This document shows, in pieces, positions 55,101-62,965 of a stretch of DNA of 64,000 nt. The position numbers and the translations under genes were made by a program. The notes beneath the pieces were generated by a model. The model was not told where the DNA came from. It saw nothing but the letters and a program-made list of their open reading frames with translations, and did not search any database. The first letter of the stretch is position 1. Each line of letters opens with the position of its first letter. Origin of the DNA: Pseudomonas fortuita (GTDB taxonomy: Bacteria > Pseudomonadota > Gammaproteobacteria > Pseudomonadales > Pseudomonadaceae); assembly GCF_026898135.2 (NCBI RefSeq), contig NZ_CP114035.2, positions 2,149,501-2,213,500 on the forward strand, in the 5' to 3' direction.

Positions 55101-56609
55101 GAGTTCAGAAAGGGCCTGACCGACTGCTGGCGCTTGCTTGTCCCCGAGCTTCAAGACAGTGCGGCTGTGCAGAGGGGGCGCTTCATGCTGACCCAGACCC
55201 GCAGCCGCTTGCAACAACTGCCAGTACTGCCGGCGCAAATAACTTTTCCGCACGTCTCAATCCTGGCCTTGCGCTCCATGCGCCTGGAGCGGATTCCGGA
55301 TGAGTTCCTGAGGGCATTTCCCAACTTGCGCAACCTGGAAATCACCCATTGTCGGCTCAGGCGTTTGCCTTTGCCGATGATGCTTACCCAAAGGCTGGAG
55401 GTGCTCGATCTGTCGGGTAACCAGATCGTGCTTGACGAAAGCCAGGCACTGATTCTTGCGGCTTGTCGTTCGCTGGTATACCTGAACCTTTCGGACAACC
55501 CTCTGGGCAGGGCATTTTCCGTTTTCGCAATGACCGAGCTACATGCGCTGCACCTGTCAGGCACCCAAATGCCCGAGTTGCCTTATGGGGTGCTCGAGGT
55601 GCCTGACCTGCAAACCCTTGACCTGAGTGACAACAGTATCTCTGCACTGCCCGATGGCTTTTACCGGTCGCAGCTATGGCGCGCAGGCAGAGTCGGGCTT
55701 TCTGGCAACCTGCTGGCGGCGACGCCTGAAGGGTTTTCGGCCTGGCACTGGCTTGAGGCAAGCCGGGTTCCCTACCGGCTGCGTTTTCTCGATGTATCGG
55801 CAGCTGAACGTCGCGATGAAATGGCCATGCTGTGGGTCCATCTTGAAGCCGACGAGCAATCGGCCGATTTCTTCAATACCCTGTCGGTGCTCACGGCCTC
55901 GGGAGCATTCAAGTTCTCTTCGACCGCGTGCGCGCTCGCATCCCGTGTGTTCGACATGTTCCAGGCGATGAACGAGGATGATGCACTCAAGCGTGAAGTG
56001 TTCGAACACGCCGCGGCGACCGACTGCCAGGATAACGCCACGGCCCGCTTCGCTGATCTGGAACTGCGGATGATGATATGGCGGGCGCAACGCGGCGGGG
56101 TTGCCCAGCAGCCTGAGCGGGCCTTGCTCTGTCTCGGTGGTCGGTTGTGGCGGTTGGCGTTGCTCGATCAGATTGCCGCAGAACACGCCCAACGGCAGGG
56201 GGCGGGCAATGAGTCGATCGAATTCGCCTTGGCATACCGGATCGCCTTGCGCAGGGCTTTGGATTTGCCTGGCCAGCCAGACGAAATGCTCTATCCAGGT
56301 ATTGCTGCGCTAAGCAAGCAGGATATTCGTGTGGCCCGGGACATGGTCCTGGCGGCACAGACCCGGGAAGGCGTTGCACATTATCTGTCACGTCAGTGGT
56401 TCTGGCAGGATTACCTGCGCAAGCGCTTCCCCGTTCGCCTGCAAGTGCCGCATCACATGCACGACGAACTGGAGCGGCTGATGGCCCTGGGTGGCCGGGA
56501 GGAGGAAATCGCACGGTTGCAGATCAGCAATCAGCAACGGGAGCACGCAGTATTGCTGCAGTTGACGCTGGAAGCGCTGGACATGCATTCGCCGCGTCTT
56601 CTCCAGTAG
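52188..56609 (+). CDS. Giant LRR/NEL-type E3 ubiquitin-ligase-like toxin
   Basis: Protein of 1473 residues with no N-terminal signal peptide. The large N-terminal region (about 30-850) resembles the DUF6543 dermonecrotic-toxin-like domain and includes two hydrophobic stretches (about 395-430, GYFVPGIGAVLLGVMAWELL; and about 445-465, LLAVGATVAVVATV) that could insert into a membrane. Leucine-rich repeats fill about 1020-1195 (LEVLDLSGNQI, LVYLNLSDNPL, LQTLDLSDNSI). The C-terminal part resembles the NEL (IpaH/SspH) E3 ligase domain, with catalytic-type Cys1280 and Asp1282 in ATDCQDNATARFADLEL. The ATG has GGAGG about 5 bases upstream. NEL effectors usually enter host cells by type III secretion; none is in view, so delivery is unknown. 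Confidence 0.82.
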   Translation: MQNTSSQLPAAADTLARAQACQDQYIAQRLPTWMMRLSVAEFTLLTEALTQLLACREGLSAALAQLSNLDAFTQTLLQEALGAHGELDADRLYFRQWYTFTSPTVSYVTSRLPVVGSDYYELPLLEAALGNFTADQLREQPRGNCLVDEHGVKRSELSALAFAKMCRALDLGQKYQAHLDAVLQPEVRGLLARRERYSMLVDALQARAQDVLSAGQLQWVVEFCLQGTLGKLEGAPVHIRQLRVLGCSLQQIVVLDVIDEGLLYNTSKLVLVYVPGDPHGPWSVRSDLEDYARRVLGNRLREEGYRRFFNRFVRRRDSQRFFSAVSERLDDVSDWATRDLDEQTCAYRLPLFEHIADDWVARIKDDAAIIAPPVAMLDREVQAAHNRRLRAEGWTLAGIAGYFVPGIGAVLLGVMAWELLEQTFQAVGDWQDNERNAALAHLLNVGKGLLAVGATVAVVATVRRACIEVDKLVPAQLASGEEKLWNADLVPYRGEAPPDAAVLDREGVHQLGERRWISMDGHWYEVSWRDADEQWQLLPYQGYAPPLRHNGAGAWRLWCEQPAEWDDTRQLFRRLGRPLSDLDDAQIDQSLAIHGLDDQHLRAWHVYGRAPEAVLVDTVYRVLLAGRIRTLVNQLREGVATADAQLLERVINLPQAAGMQGAALADVAWAGRRELFQELYEEQNPDTPTGRSLRRDFASLHRLAADEVLRDASEDDLQQLRETGRVPLFMAEAARLQVARIRIARVYEALSIDTPQNLDLARVVLNLLGHVRGAQGPGWRLFDGDASEPLLTIEGTGQTFDLLHQHGVFRLRDPARPSVSQAGELFETLAAAYDHPSQAAIGQGHAFVPALRQALANVATGQRQAVVSLLRLERPSGSFFAPQRLDDGRIGYPLAGGRLWAALGLSRPRASQARLRDLYPAFSDEQIGRWLAQDNAQARLRTLEQQFALLNTHLNRWVRNAFPTPELAARREFRKGLTDCWRLLVPELQDSAAVQRGRFMLTQTRSRLQQLPVLPAQITFPHVSILALRSMRLERIPDEFLRAFPNLRNLEITHCRLRRLPLPMMLTQRLEVLDLSGNQIVLDESQALILAACRSLVYLNLSDNPLGRAFSVFAMTELHALHLSGTQMPELPYGVLEVPDLQTLDLSDNSISALPDGFYRSQLWRAGRVGLSGNLLAATPEGFSAWHWLEASRVPYRLRFLDVSAAERRDEMAMLWVHLEADEQSADFFNTLSVLTASGAFKFSSTACALASRVFDMFQAMNEDDALKREVFEHAAATDCQDNATARFADLELRMMIWRAQRGGVAQQPERALLCLGGRLWRLALLDQIAAEHAQRQGAGNESIEFALAYRIALRRALDLPGQPDEMLYPGIAALSKQDIRVARDMVLAAQTREGVAHYLSRQWFWQDYLRKRFPVRLQVPHHMHDELERLMALGGREEEIARLQISNQQREHAVLLQLTLEALDMHSPRLLQ

Positions 56610-56822
56610 CGGTTCAGACCTCGGGCAGGTGGGCGTTGCGCCAGTGGCTTTGCGCTATGCTCTGAGTGGCGGTGATGTTTGCGCAGATGTTGCCGGCCGG
56701 TTATGGAAATCGGAAGTTACCTTTGTGCCGAGCACGTCTGGGGCTGCTGGTTTAGTCTCCCGCGTCGGATCTTTCTCCATGATCTGTAGTCTTTGGTTTA
56801 TCGAGAGAATAAGGAGATACGC

Positions 56823-57380
56823 ATGCTCGTCCGGTCACTGACCCTCGCTACTTTGCTCGCTGTCACCGGCCCGCTGCTGGCGGCTGACAGTGACGCACCG
56901 CTGGCCAAGGAAGTGGGCAAGGCCAGGCCCTTGGTGGTCATTGCGCCTAGCAGCGCAGACCCAACCTTGCGCGGATTGAACAAGGCTCTGGAGGACCCGG
57001 CCACCCAGGCGGCCTTCAAGGAGCGCAACCTGGTGCTGTACAGCGTCGCCAACATGATGGGCAAGCGCGAGGACAAGAACCTCGAACAACAGACCACCAT
57101 GGCCCTGATTCGTGAGCTGAAGCTGGGCGCGAGCAAGGGCACCAAGGTGATCCTGGTGGGCAAGGACGGTGAGCGGCACATGCTCAAGGACGACGACTCA
57201 GGCGAGGCCATCGACCCGCAGGTGATCCTCAAGGCGGTGGATGAACTGCCCGCAAGCGAAAAGGCCGTGGCTGCACCTGAACCGGTAGCGGCGGCACCGG
57301 AAACCAAGGCCAAGGCCAAGGACAGCAAGCCAGCCAAGCCAGCCAAGCCGGCTGCGCCGCCAAAGCCGCTGGAAGACTGA
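56823..57380 (+). CDS. DUF4174 periplasmic protein
   Basis: Exported protein of 185 residues. Signal peptide 1-21 (LTLATLLAVTGPLLAA-DS), a DUF4174 core of thioredoxin-like pattern but without redox cysteines (RPLVVIAPSSADPTLRGLNKAL, NLVLYSVANMMGKRE, KVILVGKDGERHML), and a low-complexity Ala/Pro/Lys tail (about 155-185) that looks unstructured. AAGGAG lies 6 bases before the ATG. The function is unknown. Confidence 0.83.
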   Translation: MLVRSLTLATLLAVTGPLLAADSDAPLAKEVGKARPLVVIAPSSADPTLRGLNKALEDPATQAAFKERNLVLYSVANMMGKREDKNLEQQTTMALIRELKLGASKGTKVILVGKDGERHMLKDDDSGEAIDPQVILKAVDELPASEKAVAAPEPVAAAPETKAKAKDSKPAKPAKPAAPPKPLED

Positions 57381-57487
57381 ACACCTGCATTGGCTGGCCG
57401 TGCGACCGGGCGTGTGTAGCGGTGGGGGGCAGCAGTGTATCGACGGTGCTGGGGTTGTGTGCCGAATTGCAGGTGGTGGCTCGGCTT

Positions 57488-58774
57488 TCAGTTGAGCTCG
57501 ATTCGCGCGCACAGCCCGCCACTGTCGCGGTTGCTCAGGGTCAGCCGACCACCCATGGCCTGGATCAGCTGGTGGGCAATGGCCAGCCCCAGCCCGGTGC
57601 CGCCGGTGCTGCGATTGCGTGAGCCCTCCACTCTGTAGAATGGCTTGAGCACTTCGTCCAGCTCGTCAGCGGGTATTCCAGGCCCATCGTCGAGCACGCG
57701 GATCACGGTCATGCCGCCCTCGCGGCACACCTCCAGCTCGGCAGCGCCGGCAAACTTGAGGGCGTTGTCCACAAGGTTCACCAGCACTCGGCGCAGGGCG
57801 TGCGGGCGGGTTTCCAGCAGGCTGCGCGTGCTGCCGTTACGCTGCACCTGGGCGCCACTGTCCTGATAGTCGAACACTAGGCTGTCGAGGAAGGCATCAA
57901 GGTCAATTCTGCACGCGGCTTCAGTGCTGGTATCCATGCTGCGGGCGTATGCTACGCCTTCGCGCACCAGGTGCTCCATCTCGCCCAGGTCGCTCCACAA
58001 TTTGTCCTTTTCGACCCCGTCGTCCATCACTTCGACACGCAGCTTCATGCGTGTGATCGGTGTTTGCAGGTCGTGAGAGATGGCCGCCAGCAGCTGCATG
58101 CGTTCCTTCAGGTGGGCGCTGATACGCGCCTGCAGGGCGTTGAAGGCCGCCGCGGCGTAGCGCACCTCGCGCGGGCCGCTTTCATCCAGCTGTACGCCGG
58201 GTTTGTCCGGATCGAGGTTGTCCACGGCGCGGGCCAGGCGAGTCAAAGGGCCAATGGCCAGGTGCACGGCCAACCAGGTGCACAGCAACAAGACTGCCAG
58301 CTGGATCAGCAGCACCATGGGCAGCCAGCGGGCCACCGGGACCGCCGATGGGGTGACGTCGATGGTCAGCGGCGCGCCGTCGGCAAGGCTCAGGTGGGCC
58401 TGGAAGTGGGCATTCGGGCCGGGGATGTCCTGGAAGGTCAGGCGGTAGTCGCTGCCGATGGCCTTGACGATCGACTCGGCGGCCATGGGCGGGTCGCTGC
58501 CGGGCATCGCCTCGCCGGCCAGGCCTTGGTCGAGACGGTAGCGGTAGGTATGCCGTTCCAGGCGCGGCAGCCAGGCCGCACGTTCGGCTGCAGGCAGGCG
58601 GTCGAGGATGGCCACTGACGTGGCCACGTCCTGTTCCAGGTTGCTGAGCATCATCGAGCGGCTGCTGATGTAGCGCTCGTAGGCCTGCAGCCCAAACGAC
58701 AAGCCGTAGGCCAGGATCAGGCCGGTCAAGAAGATCAGCCCCAGGCGCGAGGCCAGGGTACGAGGCCACTTCAT
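57488..58774 (-). CDS. Inner-membrane sensor histidine kinase
   Basis: Two-component kinase of 428 residues. First membrane segment about 10-30 (LGLIFLTGLILAYGLSFGL), a periplasmic sensor of about 120 residues, a second segment (LPMVLLIQLAVLLLCTWLAVHLAI), HAMP (GPLTRLARAVDNLDPDKPG), H-box AISHDLQTPITRMKLRVEVM, N-box LVNLVDNALKFA, DDGPGIP and GGTGLGLAIAHQLIQAMGG. Its ATG overlaps the regulator's stop (ATGA, 58771-58774), so the pair is one unit. The stimulus is unknown. The upstream open frame is antisense to the regulator and was excluded. Confidence 0.93.
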   Translation of the reverse strand: MKWPRTLASRLGLIFLTGLILAYGLSFGLQAYERYISSRSMMLSNLEQDVATSVAILDRLPAAERAAWLPRLERHTYRYRLDQGLAGEAMPGSDPPMAAESIVKAIGSDYRLTFQDIPGPNAHFQAHLSLADGAPLTIDVTPSAVPVARWLPMVLLIQLAVLLLCTWLAVHLAIGPLTRLARAVDNLDPDKPGVQLDESGPREVRYAAAAFNALQARISAHLKERMQLLAAISHDLQTPITRMKLRVEVMDDGVEKDKLWSDLGEMEHLVREGVAYARSMDTSTEAACRIDLDAFLDSLVFDYQDSGAQVQRNGSTRSLLETRPHALRRVLVNLVDNALKFAGAAELEVCREGGMTVIRVLDDGPGIPADELDEVLKPFYRVEGSRNRSTGGTGLGLAIAHQLIQAMGGRLTLSNRDSGGLCARIELN

Positions 58775-59511
58775 GACGGCGACTCGAGCAGTTGCACCGG
58801 CAGCGAGAACACATAGCCTTCGCTGCGCACGGTTTTGATGCAGCTGGGTTCGCGGGCGTCGTCGCCCAGGCGCTGGCGCAGGCGGCTGACCAGCAGGTCG
58901 ATGGAGCGGTCGAAAAGGTCGGCTTCGCGGCCCTGGGTCAGGTTGAGCAGTTGTTCGCGGCTGAGCACCCGCTGTGGGTGGTCCAGAAACACCCGCAACA
59001 GGCGGTACTCGGCGCCACTCAGGGCCACCAGGGTGCCTTCGTTGTCGAGCAGGTGGCGGGCGGTGGTGTCCAGCCGCCATTGGCCGAAGCGCAGCAGGCG
59101 GCTGCTTTCGCTGATGGTGAGGTTGGGTGGCAGCATGCGCGTGCGGCGCAGCACGGCATTGATACGGGCAAGCAGTTCGCGGGCAGAAAACGGCTTGGTC
59201 AGGTAATCGTCGGCGCCCATTTCAAGGCCGATGATGCGGTCGGTTTCATCGTTGCGGGCCGTCAGCATCAACACGGGCGTATTGCGGTGTTTGCCGGCGC
59301 GCAGTTCGCGGCACAGCAGCAGGCCATCGTCGCCGGGCATCATGATGTCGAGAACGATCAGGTCGACGCTGCTGGCTCCAAGGAAGGCCCGCATCTGCCT
59401 GCCGTCGGCGACGATGCTGGTGCGCAGGCCGTTCTTCTTAAGGTAGTTGCCGACCAGTTCGCGGATCTCGCGGTCGTCGTCGACGATCAGGATGTGATCG
59501 ACGTGTTCCAT
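58771..59511 (-). CDS. OmpR-family response regulator
   Basis: Response regulator of 246 residues. Receiver with Asp11/Asp12, phospho-acceptor Asp55 in LIVLDIMMPGDDG and a Lys in YLTKPFSARELLARI; winged-helix DNA-binding domain with LDTTARHLLDNEG, LSGAEYRLLRVFLDHPQRVLSREQLLNL and READLFDRSIDLLVSRLRQRLGDD. The ATG at 59511 has AGGAA about 8 bases upstream; the longer open frame before it lacks coding character. Partner of the kinase encoded downstream. Target genes are not evident from the surroundings. Confidence 0.93.
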   Translation of the reverse strand: MEHVDHILIVDDDREIRELVGNYLKKNGLRTSIVADGRQMRAFLGASSVDLIVLDIMMPGDDGLLLCRELRAGKHRNTPVLMLTARNDETDRIIGLEMGADDYLTKPFSARELLARINAVLRRTRMLPPNLTISESSRLLRFGQWRLDTTARHLLDNEGTLVALSGAEYRLLRVFLDHPQRVLSREQLLNLTQGREADLFDRSIDLLVSRLRQRLGDDAREPSCIKTVRSEGYVFSLPVQLLESPS

Positions 59512-59784
59512 GCGCAGCGTTCCTGTTCGAGTGGGTTTGGCGCAGTGTACCCGGCCCTTTTGCGCTTGCCTGCGGGGGTTTGTATTGCAGTGTATCTGGC
59601 AGGTGTATAGAACTGTAGCGGGGGCGGGTGAAGCGGCTCGGGTCAAAGCAGCACAGCACTGGGAGTTGACCGCTTGGCCGATAAAAGCCGGGTTCTGCTC
59701 CGGCTCGGAGCCTGGTTGCAGAACAAAGCGTACAATGTCGTTTCGGGTAACTGTATTTCAGTGGCTCATCACCGAGTAGCCTGC

Positions 59785-59958
59785 ATGTACCAGACACACC
59801 CCGGAACGCCCCAAAGAGCCCACGAACGCCTCTGCGAGCAAATCGAGACGTTTCTCCAGCGTGGCGGCCAGATCCAGCACGTAGCCATCGGTGTCACCGG
59901 TTCCCCTTATGGCGTAGCTAAAGTCCAGTGGCACAAGGAGCGTGCAGCCAAGCCTTGA
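59785..59958 (+). CDS. Small basic hypothetical protein (57 aa)
   Basis: A 57-residue basic protein. The segment RAHERLCEQIETFLQRGGQIQHVAIGVTGSPYG has the look of short pseudomonad proteins of the form R-x-R-E-x-L-x-x-Q-I-x-x-F-L-x-x-G-G-x-I, whose function I do not know. No strong ribosome site precedes the ATG. The frame remains open upstream, so the start is tentative. It sits in a lower-GC, gene-poor patch. Confidence 0.5.
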   Translation: MYQTHPGTPQRAHERLCEQIETFLQRGGQIQHVAIGVTGSPYGVAKVQWHKERAAKP

Positions 59959-60028
59959 TGGCCTGCCTTTGCGCCTGAACCCACCACCCTTCAGGCGCTT
60001 CAATACCCATTCTTGAAGGGGCACGCCC

Positions 60029-60262
60029 GTGAGCGAAGAGCCGAGCGATTGTGTAATCGCCGTTTGCATAGGTATTTCTGAGCAACAAGTGGCCCACTAC
60101 CGGCGGGAGAGCTTTCTGCTGGGGGACGGCTCATGGCTCGTGCATTTCGCTTTCATCATGCCCAAAGCGCTTCGTCATCAACTCACAGGCAGTTTTACAC
60201 TCTTGTTGAAGGCCTCTCGAGCGCCTGGCGATACCCGACAGGCAGACGAGGTAGGACCGTGA
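60029..60262 (+). CDS. Small hypothetical protein (77 aa)
   Basis: A 77-residue protein starting at GTG 60029, with AAGGGG 7 bases upstream. The sequence (MSEEPSDCVIAVCIGISEQQVAHYRRESF...) shows no membrane segment and no family I recognise. The ribosome site is the main reason to keep it. Confidence 0.4.
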   Translation: MSEEPSDCVIAVCIGISEQQVAHYRRESFLLGDGSWLVHFAFIMPKALRHQLTGSFTLLLKASRAPGDTRQADEVGP

Positions 60263-60414
60263 GGAAGGTTCAATACAGGCACTGTACGTAAAGAAGGTCG
60301 TTGTTATTTATGCTCATAAATAGATTGTGTCCAGTGGTCTGATACCTGTCTTTTATTTTCAGGCAGGGCGCATACTCATTAAGCTCAGATTATCTGGGCT
60401 TATGAGAGGTGCTT

Positions 60415-60666
60415 ATGTACGGTAAAAACCAGGCAGGGCAGGGCTCATCGGAGAGTGATCCGGAAATAGATCAGGATCGCCAAGGCTTGGGCAATGATCG
60501 TCTTGTTCAGCCTATAACTGATGATCGGAATAATTACATCGATCCTGAACCTGTTACTGAGGCCGGGCCAGAGCCTGCAGACAAGCTTTTGGCCTCGAAT
60601 GCACCGAAATTCAGCCGCTATTCTGACGGCCCGGATACCCCGTGGAGACGCGCTTGGCTGCACTAG
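60415..60666 (+). CDS. Small acidic hypothetical protein (83 aa)
   Basis: An 83-residue, very hydrophilic and probably unstructured protein rich in Asp, Glu, Gln, Asn and Pro (SSESDPEIDQDRQG, NNYIDPEPVTEAGPEP). GAGG lies 5 bases before the ATG. No family is recognised. It is followed about 105 bases later by a second tiny hydrophilic gene with a similar ribosome site, and the two may be related parts of one unit. Confidence 0.5.
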   Translation: MYGKNQAGQGSSESDPEIDQDRQGLGNDRLVQPITDDRNNYIDPEPVTEAGPEPADKLLASNAPKFSRYSDGPDTPWRRAWLH

Positions 60667-60772
60667 CCCTGCGCTGACAGATCGCATGACAAAGCATGCT
60701 TTTACCAGCGCTCCACTTCTCGAAGAAAATGATGATGAGCCATTGTAAGCAGGTGGCTTTATCGAGGTTTTT

Positions 60773-60946
60773 ATGAAAGACAAGCAAACTGTTCAACGCG
60801 GTAGTTGCTCGGATGAGGGCGACAATAAATCCACTCAGCGTTCCAGCAAGGGTGAAAACAGGGGGCCGCTTACAGAGCGTGCGTCGAGGGCTGAGTTGTA
60901 CAGTCGTCACGATAAAGTTGAACCGGCGAGTGACAACAAACGTTAG
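60773..60946 (+). CDS. Small hydrophilic hypothetical protein (57 aa)
   Basis: A 57-residue, charged, probably unstructured protein (MKDKQTVQRGSCSDEGDNKS... ending EPASDNKR). GAGG lies about 5 bases before the ATG, and a canonical terminator follows 43 bases after the stop, so a transcript ends here. Composition resembles small stress-linked pseudomonad proteins, but no family can be named. Confidence 0.55.
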   Translation: MKDKQTVQRGSCSDEGDNKSTQRSSKGENRGPLTERASRAELYSRHDKVEPASDNKR

Positions 60947-60988
60947 TTTCTAAAAACTTGAAGCTATTGTATCCGTTTGTACAGCCGG

Positions 60989-61018
60989 GGCGCCCTTCGT
61001 GGGCGCCTTCTTTTTTAT
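60989..61018 (+). terminator. Rho-independent terminator
   Basis: ggcgccc-ttcgt-gggcgcc makes a perfect 7-bp stem, followed by ttcttttttat. It closes the transcript of the tiny hydrophilic genes. Confidence 0.88.
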
Positions 61019-61197
61019 AACGACCTGCCCGCGCAGGGTTTTCCAGGATTCTACGAGGTTTCGCTGACAGGAATGCAGCTACAGAAGGACGCACATCCCG
61101 GCGTTGAGTGACACAGACGGGATACTTGGCAGGCGTCAAATGGCTCTTGACCGGGGAACACACGCCCCTCTGCCAAACGTTACACAGGAGAGATGCC

Positions 61198-61473
61198 ATG
61201 AATTTCAAGACTGTCGCCAGCGCCAGCCTGTTCGCCGTGCTCAGCTTTGGTGCCATTGCCGCCCAGGCCACCACCGCACCCATGGGCGCTGCCGGCGCCA
61301 TGCAGTACCGCTACGGTGAGCATCTGGATGTGAAGAAAGTGCTGTCGGTACAGGACGAGCAGAGCAACGCCTGCGGCCTGGTGAACACCCGCATGGACTA
61401 CCTCGACTCCAAGGGCCAGCAGCAGAGCGTGCAGTACCGCACCTACGCCACTGGCGGTTGCCATGACAACTGA
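61198..61473 (+). CDS. DUF2790 exported protein
   Basis: Exported protein of 91 residues. Signal peptide 1-24 (SLFAVLSFGAIAAQA-TT), then the DUF2790 pattern: YRYGEHLDVKKVLSVQDEQSNACGLVNTRMDYLDSKGQQQSVQYRTYATGGC. The two cysteines of the mature chain could form one disulfide. DUF2790 proteins are small pseudomonad proteins, some linked to metal stress; no function is proven. AGGAG lies 7 bases before the ATG. Its 3' end overlaps the thioredoxin-like gene by 11 bases, so the two are coupled. Confidence 0.85.
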   Translation: MNFKTVASASLFAVLSFGAIAAQATTAPMGAAGAMQYRYGEHLDVKKVLSVQDEQSNACGLVNTRMDYLDSKGQQQSVQYRTYATGGCHDN

Positions 61474-62002
61474 TCGCCGCCTGATGCTGAAAGCGGGAGG
61501 CATAGCCCTGGCGCTGACGGGGCTGGGGTTGGCCGGGCACCTGATGGCCCGTGACCGCTACGGCGCCATGCCGTCGCTGTCGGGGGCCAGCCAGTGGCTC
61601 AACTCGACCCCGCTGGATGGGCCGGCGCTTAAGGGCAAGGTGGTGCTGGTGGACTTCTGGACCTGGGACTGCATCAACTGCCAGCGCAGCCTGCCTCATG
61701 TGAACGACTGGGCGCGGCGTTATGCCGATCAGGGGCTGGTGGTGGTGGGCGTGCATACGCCGGAGTACGCCTACGAACATGACCTGGGCACCCTGCGAAA
61801 CAAGGTGGCCGGGCTGGGTATCGGTTATCCGGTGGCGGTGGATAATGACTACAAGGTGTGGAATGCCTGGGGCAACCAGTTCTGGCCGGCCCATTACTTT
61901 GTCGACCGTAAAGGACAGGTGCGCCATGTGCACTTTGGCGAAGGCGATTATGGCGGGCAGGAACAGCTGATACAGGCACTGCTGTATGAGAAAGGTGACT
62001 AG
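61463..62002 (+). CDS. Periplasmic thioredoxin-like protein (TlpA/DipZ type)
   Basis: Thioredoxin-fold protein of 179 residues. A basic N-terminus and hydrophobic segment (RRLMLKAGGIALALTGLGLAGHLMA) act as a signal or anchor. The redox pair is CINC (Cys70, Cys73) in FWTWDCINCQRSLPHVNDW, with VVVGVHTPEYAYEHDLGTLRNKV and the cis-Pro region FWPAHYFVDRKG, typical of the DipZ/TlpA-like group. It is coupled to the preceding DUF2790 gene, whose two-cysteine protein may be its substrate. Confidence 0.87.
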   Translation: MTTDRRLMLKAGGIALALTGLGLAGHLMARDRYGAMPSLSGASQWLNSTPLDGPALKGKVVLVDFWTWDCINCQRSLPHVNDWARRYADQGLVVVGVHTPEYAYEHDLGTLRNKVAGLGIGYPVAVDNDYKVWNAWGNQFWPAHYFVDRKGQVRHVHFGEGDYGGQEQLIQALLYEKGD

Positions 62003-62006
62003 GCTG

Positions 62007-62103
62007 TGCCGGCCTCTTCGCCGGCATGCCCGCTCCTACAACGACAGTGCAATCAGCGAAGTATGCGCACTCTCTGTGGGTGCGGGCGTGCCCGCGAAGA
62101 AGC
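62007..62103. repeat. Imperfect REP pair
   Basis: Arm 62007-62039 (gccggcctcttcgccggcatgcccgctcctaca) and arm 62074-62103 (tgtgggtgcgggcgtgcccgcgaagaagcc) are partly complementary. It is a diverged member of the REP family between convergent genes. Confidence 0.72.
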
Positions 62104-62116
62104 CAACACTTGCCTA

Positions 62117-62965
62117 TCAGGTGAAACTGGCAAAGTGCGCCTGCATCCGCGCCGCATCCGCCTGGCGCCCGCTGAACAGCTCGAACGCCTTTACCGCCTG
62201 GAACACCGCCATATTGCTGCCATCCAGCGTGCGGCAACCCAGTGCCCGAGCCGCGCGCAGTAGTTCGGTTTCCAGCGGGAAGTAGATGATTTCCGCCACC
62301 CACAGGCCCGCATGCAGCAGCTCGACCGGTAGCGGTGTGCCCGGTAGCTTGGCCATGCCCACCGGCGTGGTATTGACCAGCCCGTCTGCCTCGGCCAGCG
62401 CCGCGGCCAGGTCGGTGCCGAGTACTGCGCGGCCCGTGCCGAAATGCTCATTCAGGTTGTCTACCAGCGCTTGCGCGCGGGCCGCATCCACTTCGAACAG
62501 CACCAGTTGCTCGACCCCTTCAATCAGCAGGGCGTGGGCCACGGCCGACCCGGCGCCACCGGCACCCATCTGCACCACCTGGCGCCGGGCCACATCAGGC
62601 AGGCCGCGGCGCAAGCCTTCGGCAAAACCCAGGCAGTCTGTGTTATGGCCGACGCGCTTGCCGTCCTTGAGCACCACGGTATTCACCGCGCCGATGCCAC
62701 GGGCTTCATCCGACAGTTCGTCGAGCAGCGGCAGGATCGACTGCTTGAACGGGTAGGTGATGTTAAGCCCGGTAAAGCCTGTGTGCTGCGCGGCGTCGAG
62801 CAGCCCGGGCAGGGCGCTGTCCTCCAGTTGCAACTGGTCGGCATCAATCAGCCGATACAGGTAGCGCAGGGCCTGGGCGTCACCTTCGTGTTCGTGCAGG
62901 GCAGGGGTGCGCGACAGCTGGATGCCGCGGCCGATCAAGCCGGCAAGGATGGCGTGCTGGCTCAT
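62117..62965 (-). CDS. Quinate/shikimate dehydrogenase (AroE-like)
   Basis: Dehydrogenase of 282 residues of the shikimate dehydrogenase superfamily. [12 protein letters not shown] binds substrate; [17 protein letters not shown] holds the catalytic Lys; [11 protein letters not shown] and [16 protein letters not shown] (dinucleotide loop) follow. After the loop the chain reads [11 protein letters not shown]: an acidic residue where NADP enzymes have a basic patch, so NAD preference is likely, as in catabolic quinate/shikimate dehydrogenases. AGGAG lies 8 bases before the ATG at 62965. It overlaps the aroQ stop by 4 bases and is probably a second, catabolic copy distinct from the biosynthetic aroE. 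Confidence 0.87.
   Translation of the reverse strand: MSQHAILAGLIGRGIQLSRTPALHEHEGDAQALRYLYRLIDADQLQLEDSALPGLLDAAQHTGFTGLNITYPFKQSILPLLDELSDEARGIGAVNTVVLKDGKRVGHNTDCLGFAEGLRRGLPDVARRQVVQMGAGGAGSAVAHALLIEGVEQLVLFEVDAARAQALVDNLNEHFGTGRAVLGTDLAAALAEADGLVNTTPVGMAKLPGTPLPVELLHAGLWVAEIIYFPLETELLRAARALGCRTLDGSNMAVFQAVKAFELFSGRQADAARMQAHFASFT

Noticed and set aside
59758..60069. A 103-residue minus-strand frame in the gene-poor patch
   Set aside because: No ribosome site, and it is antisense to two small plus-strand frames, one of which has a much better ribosome site.
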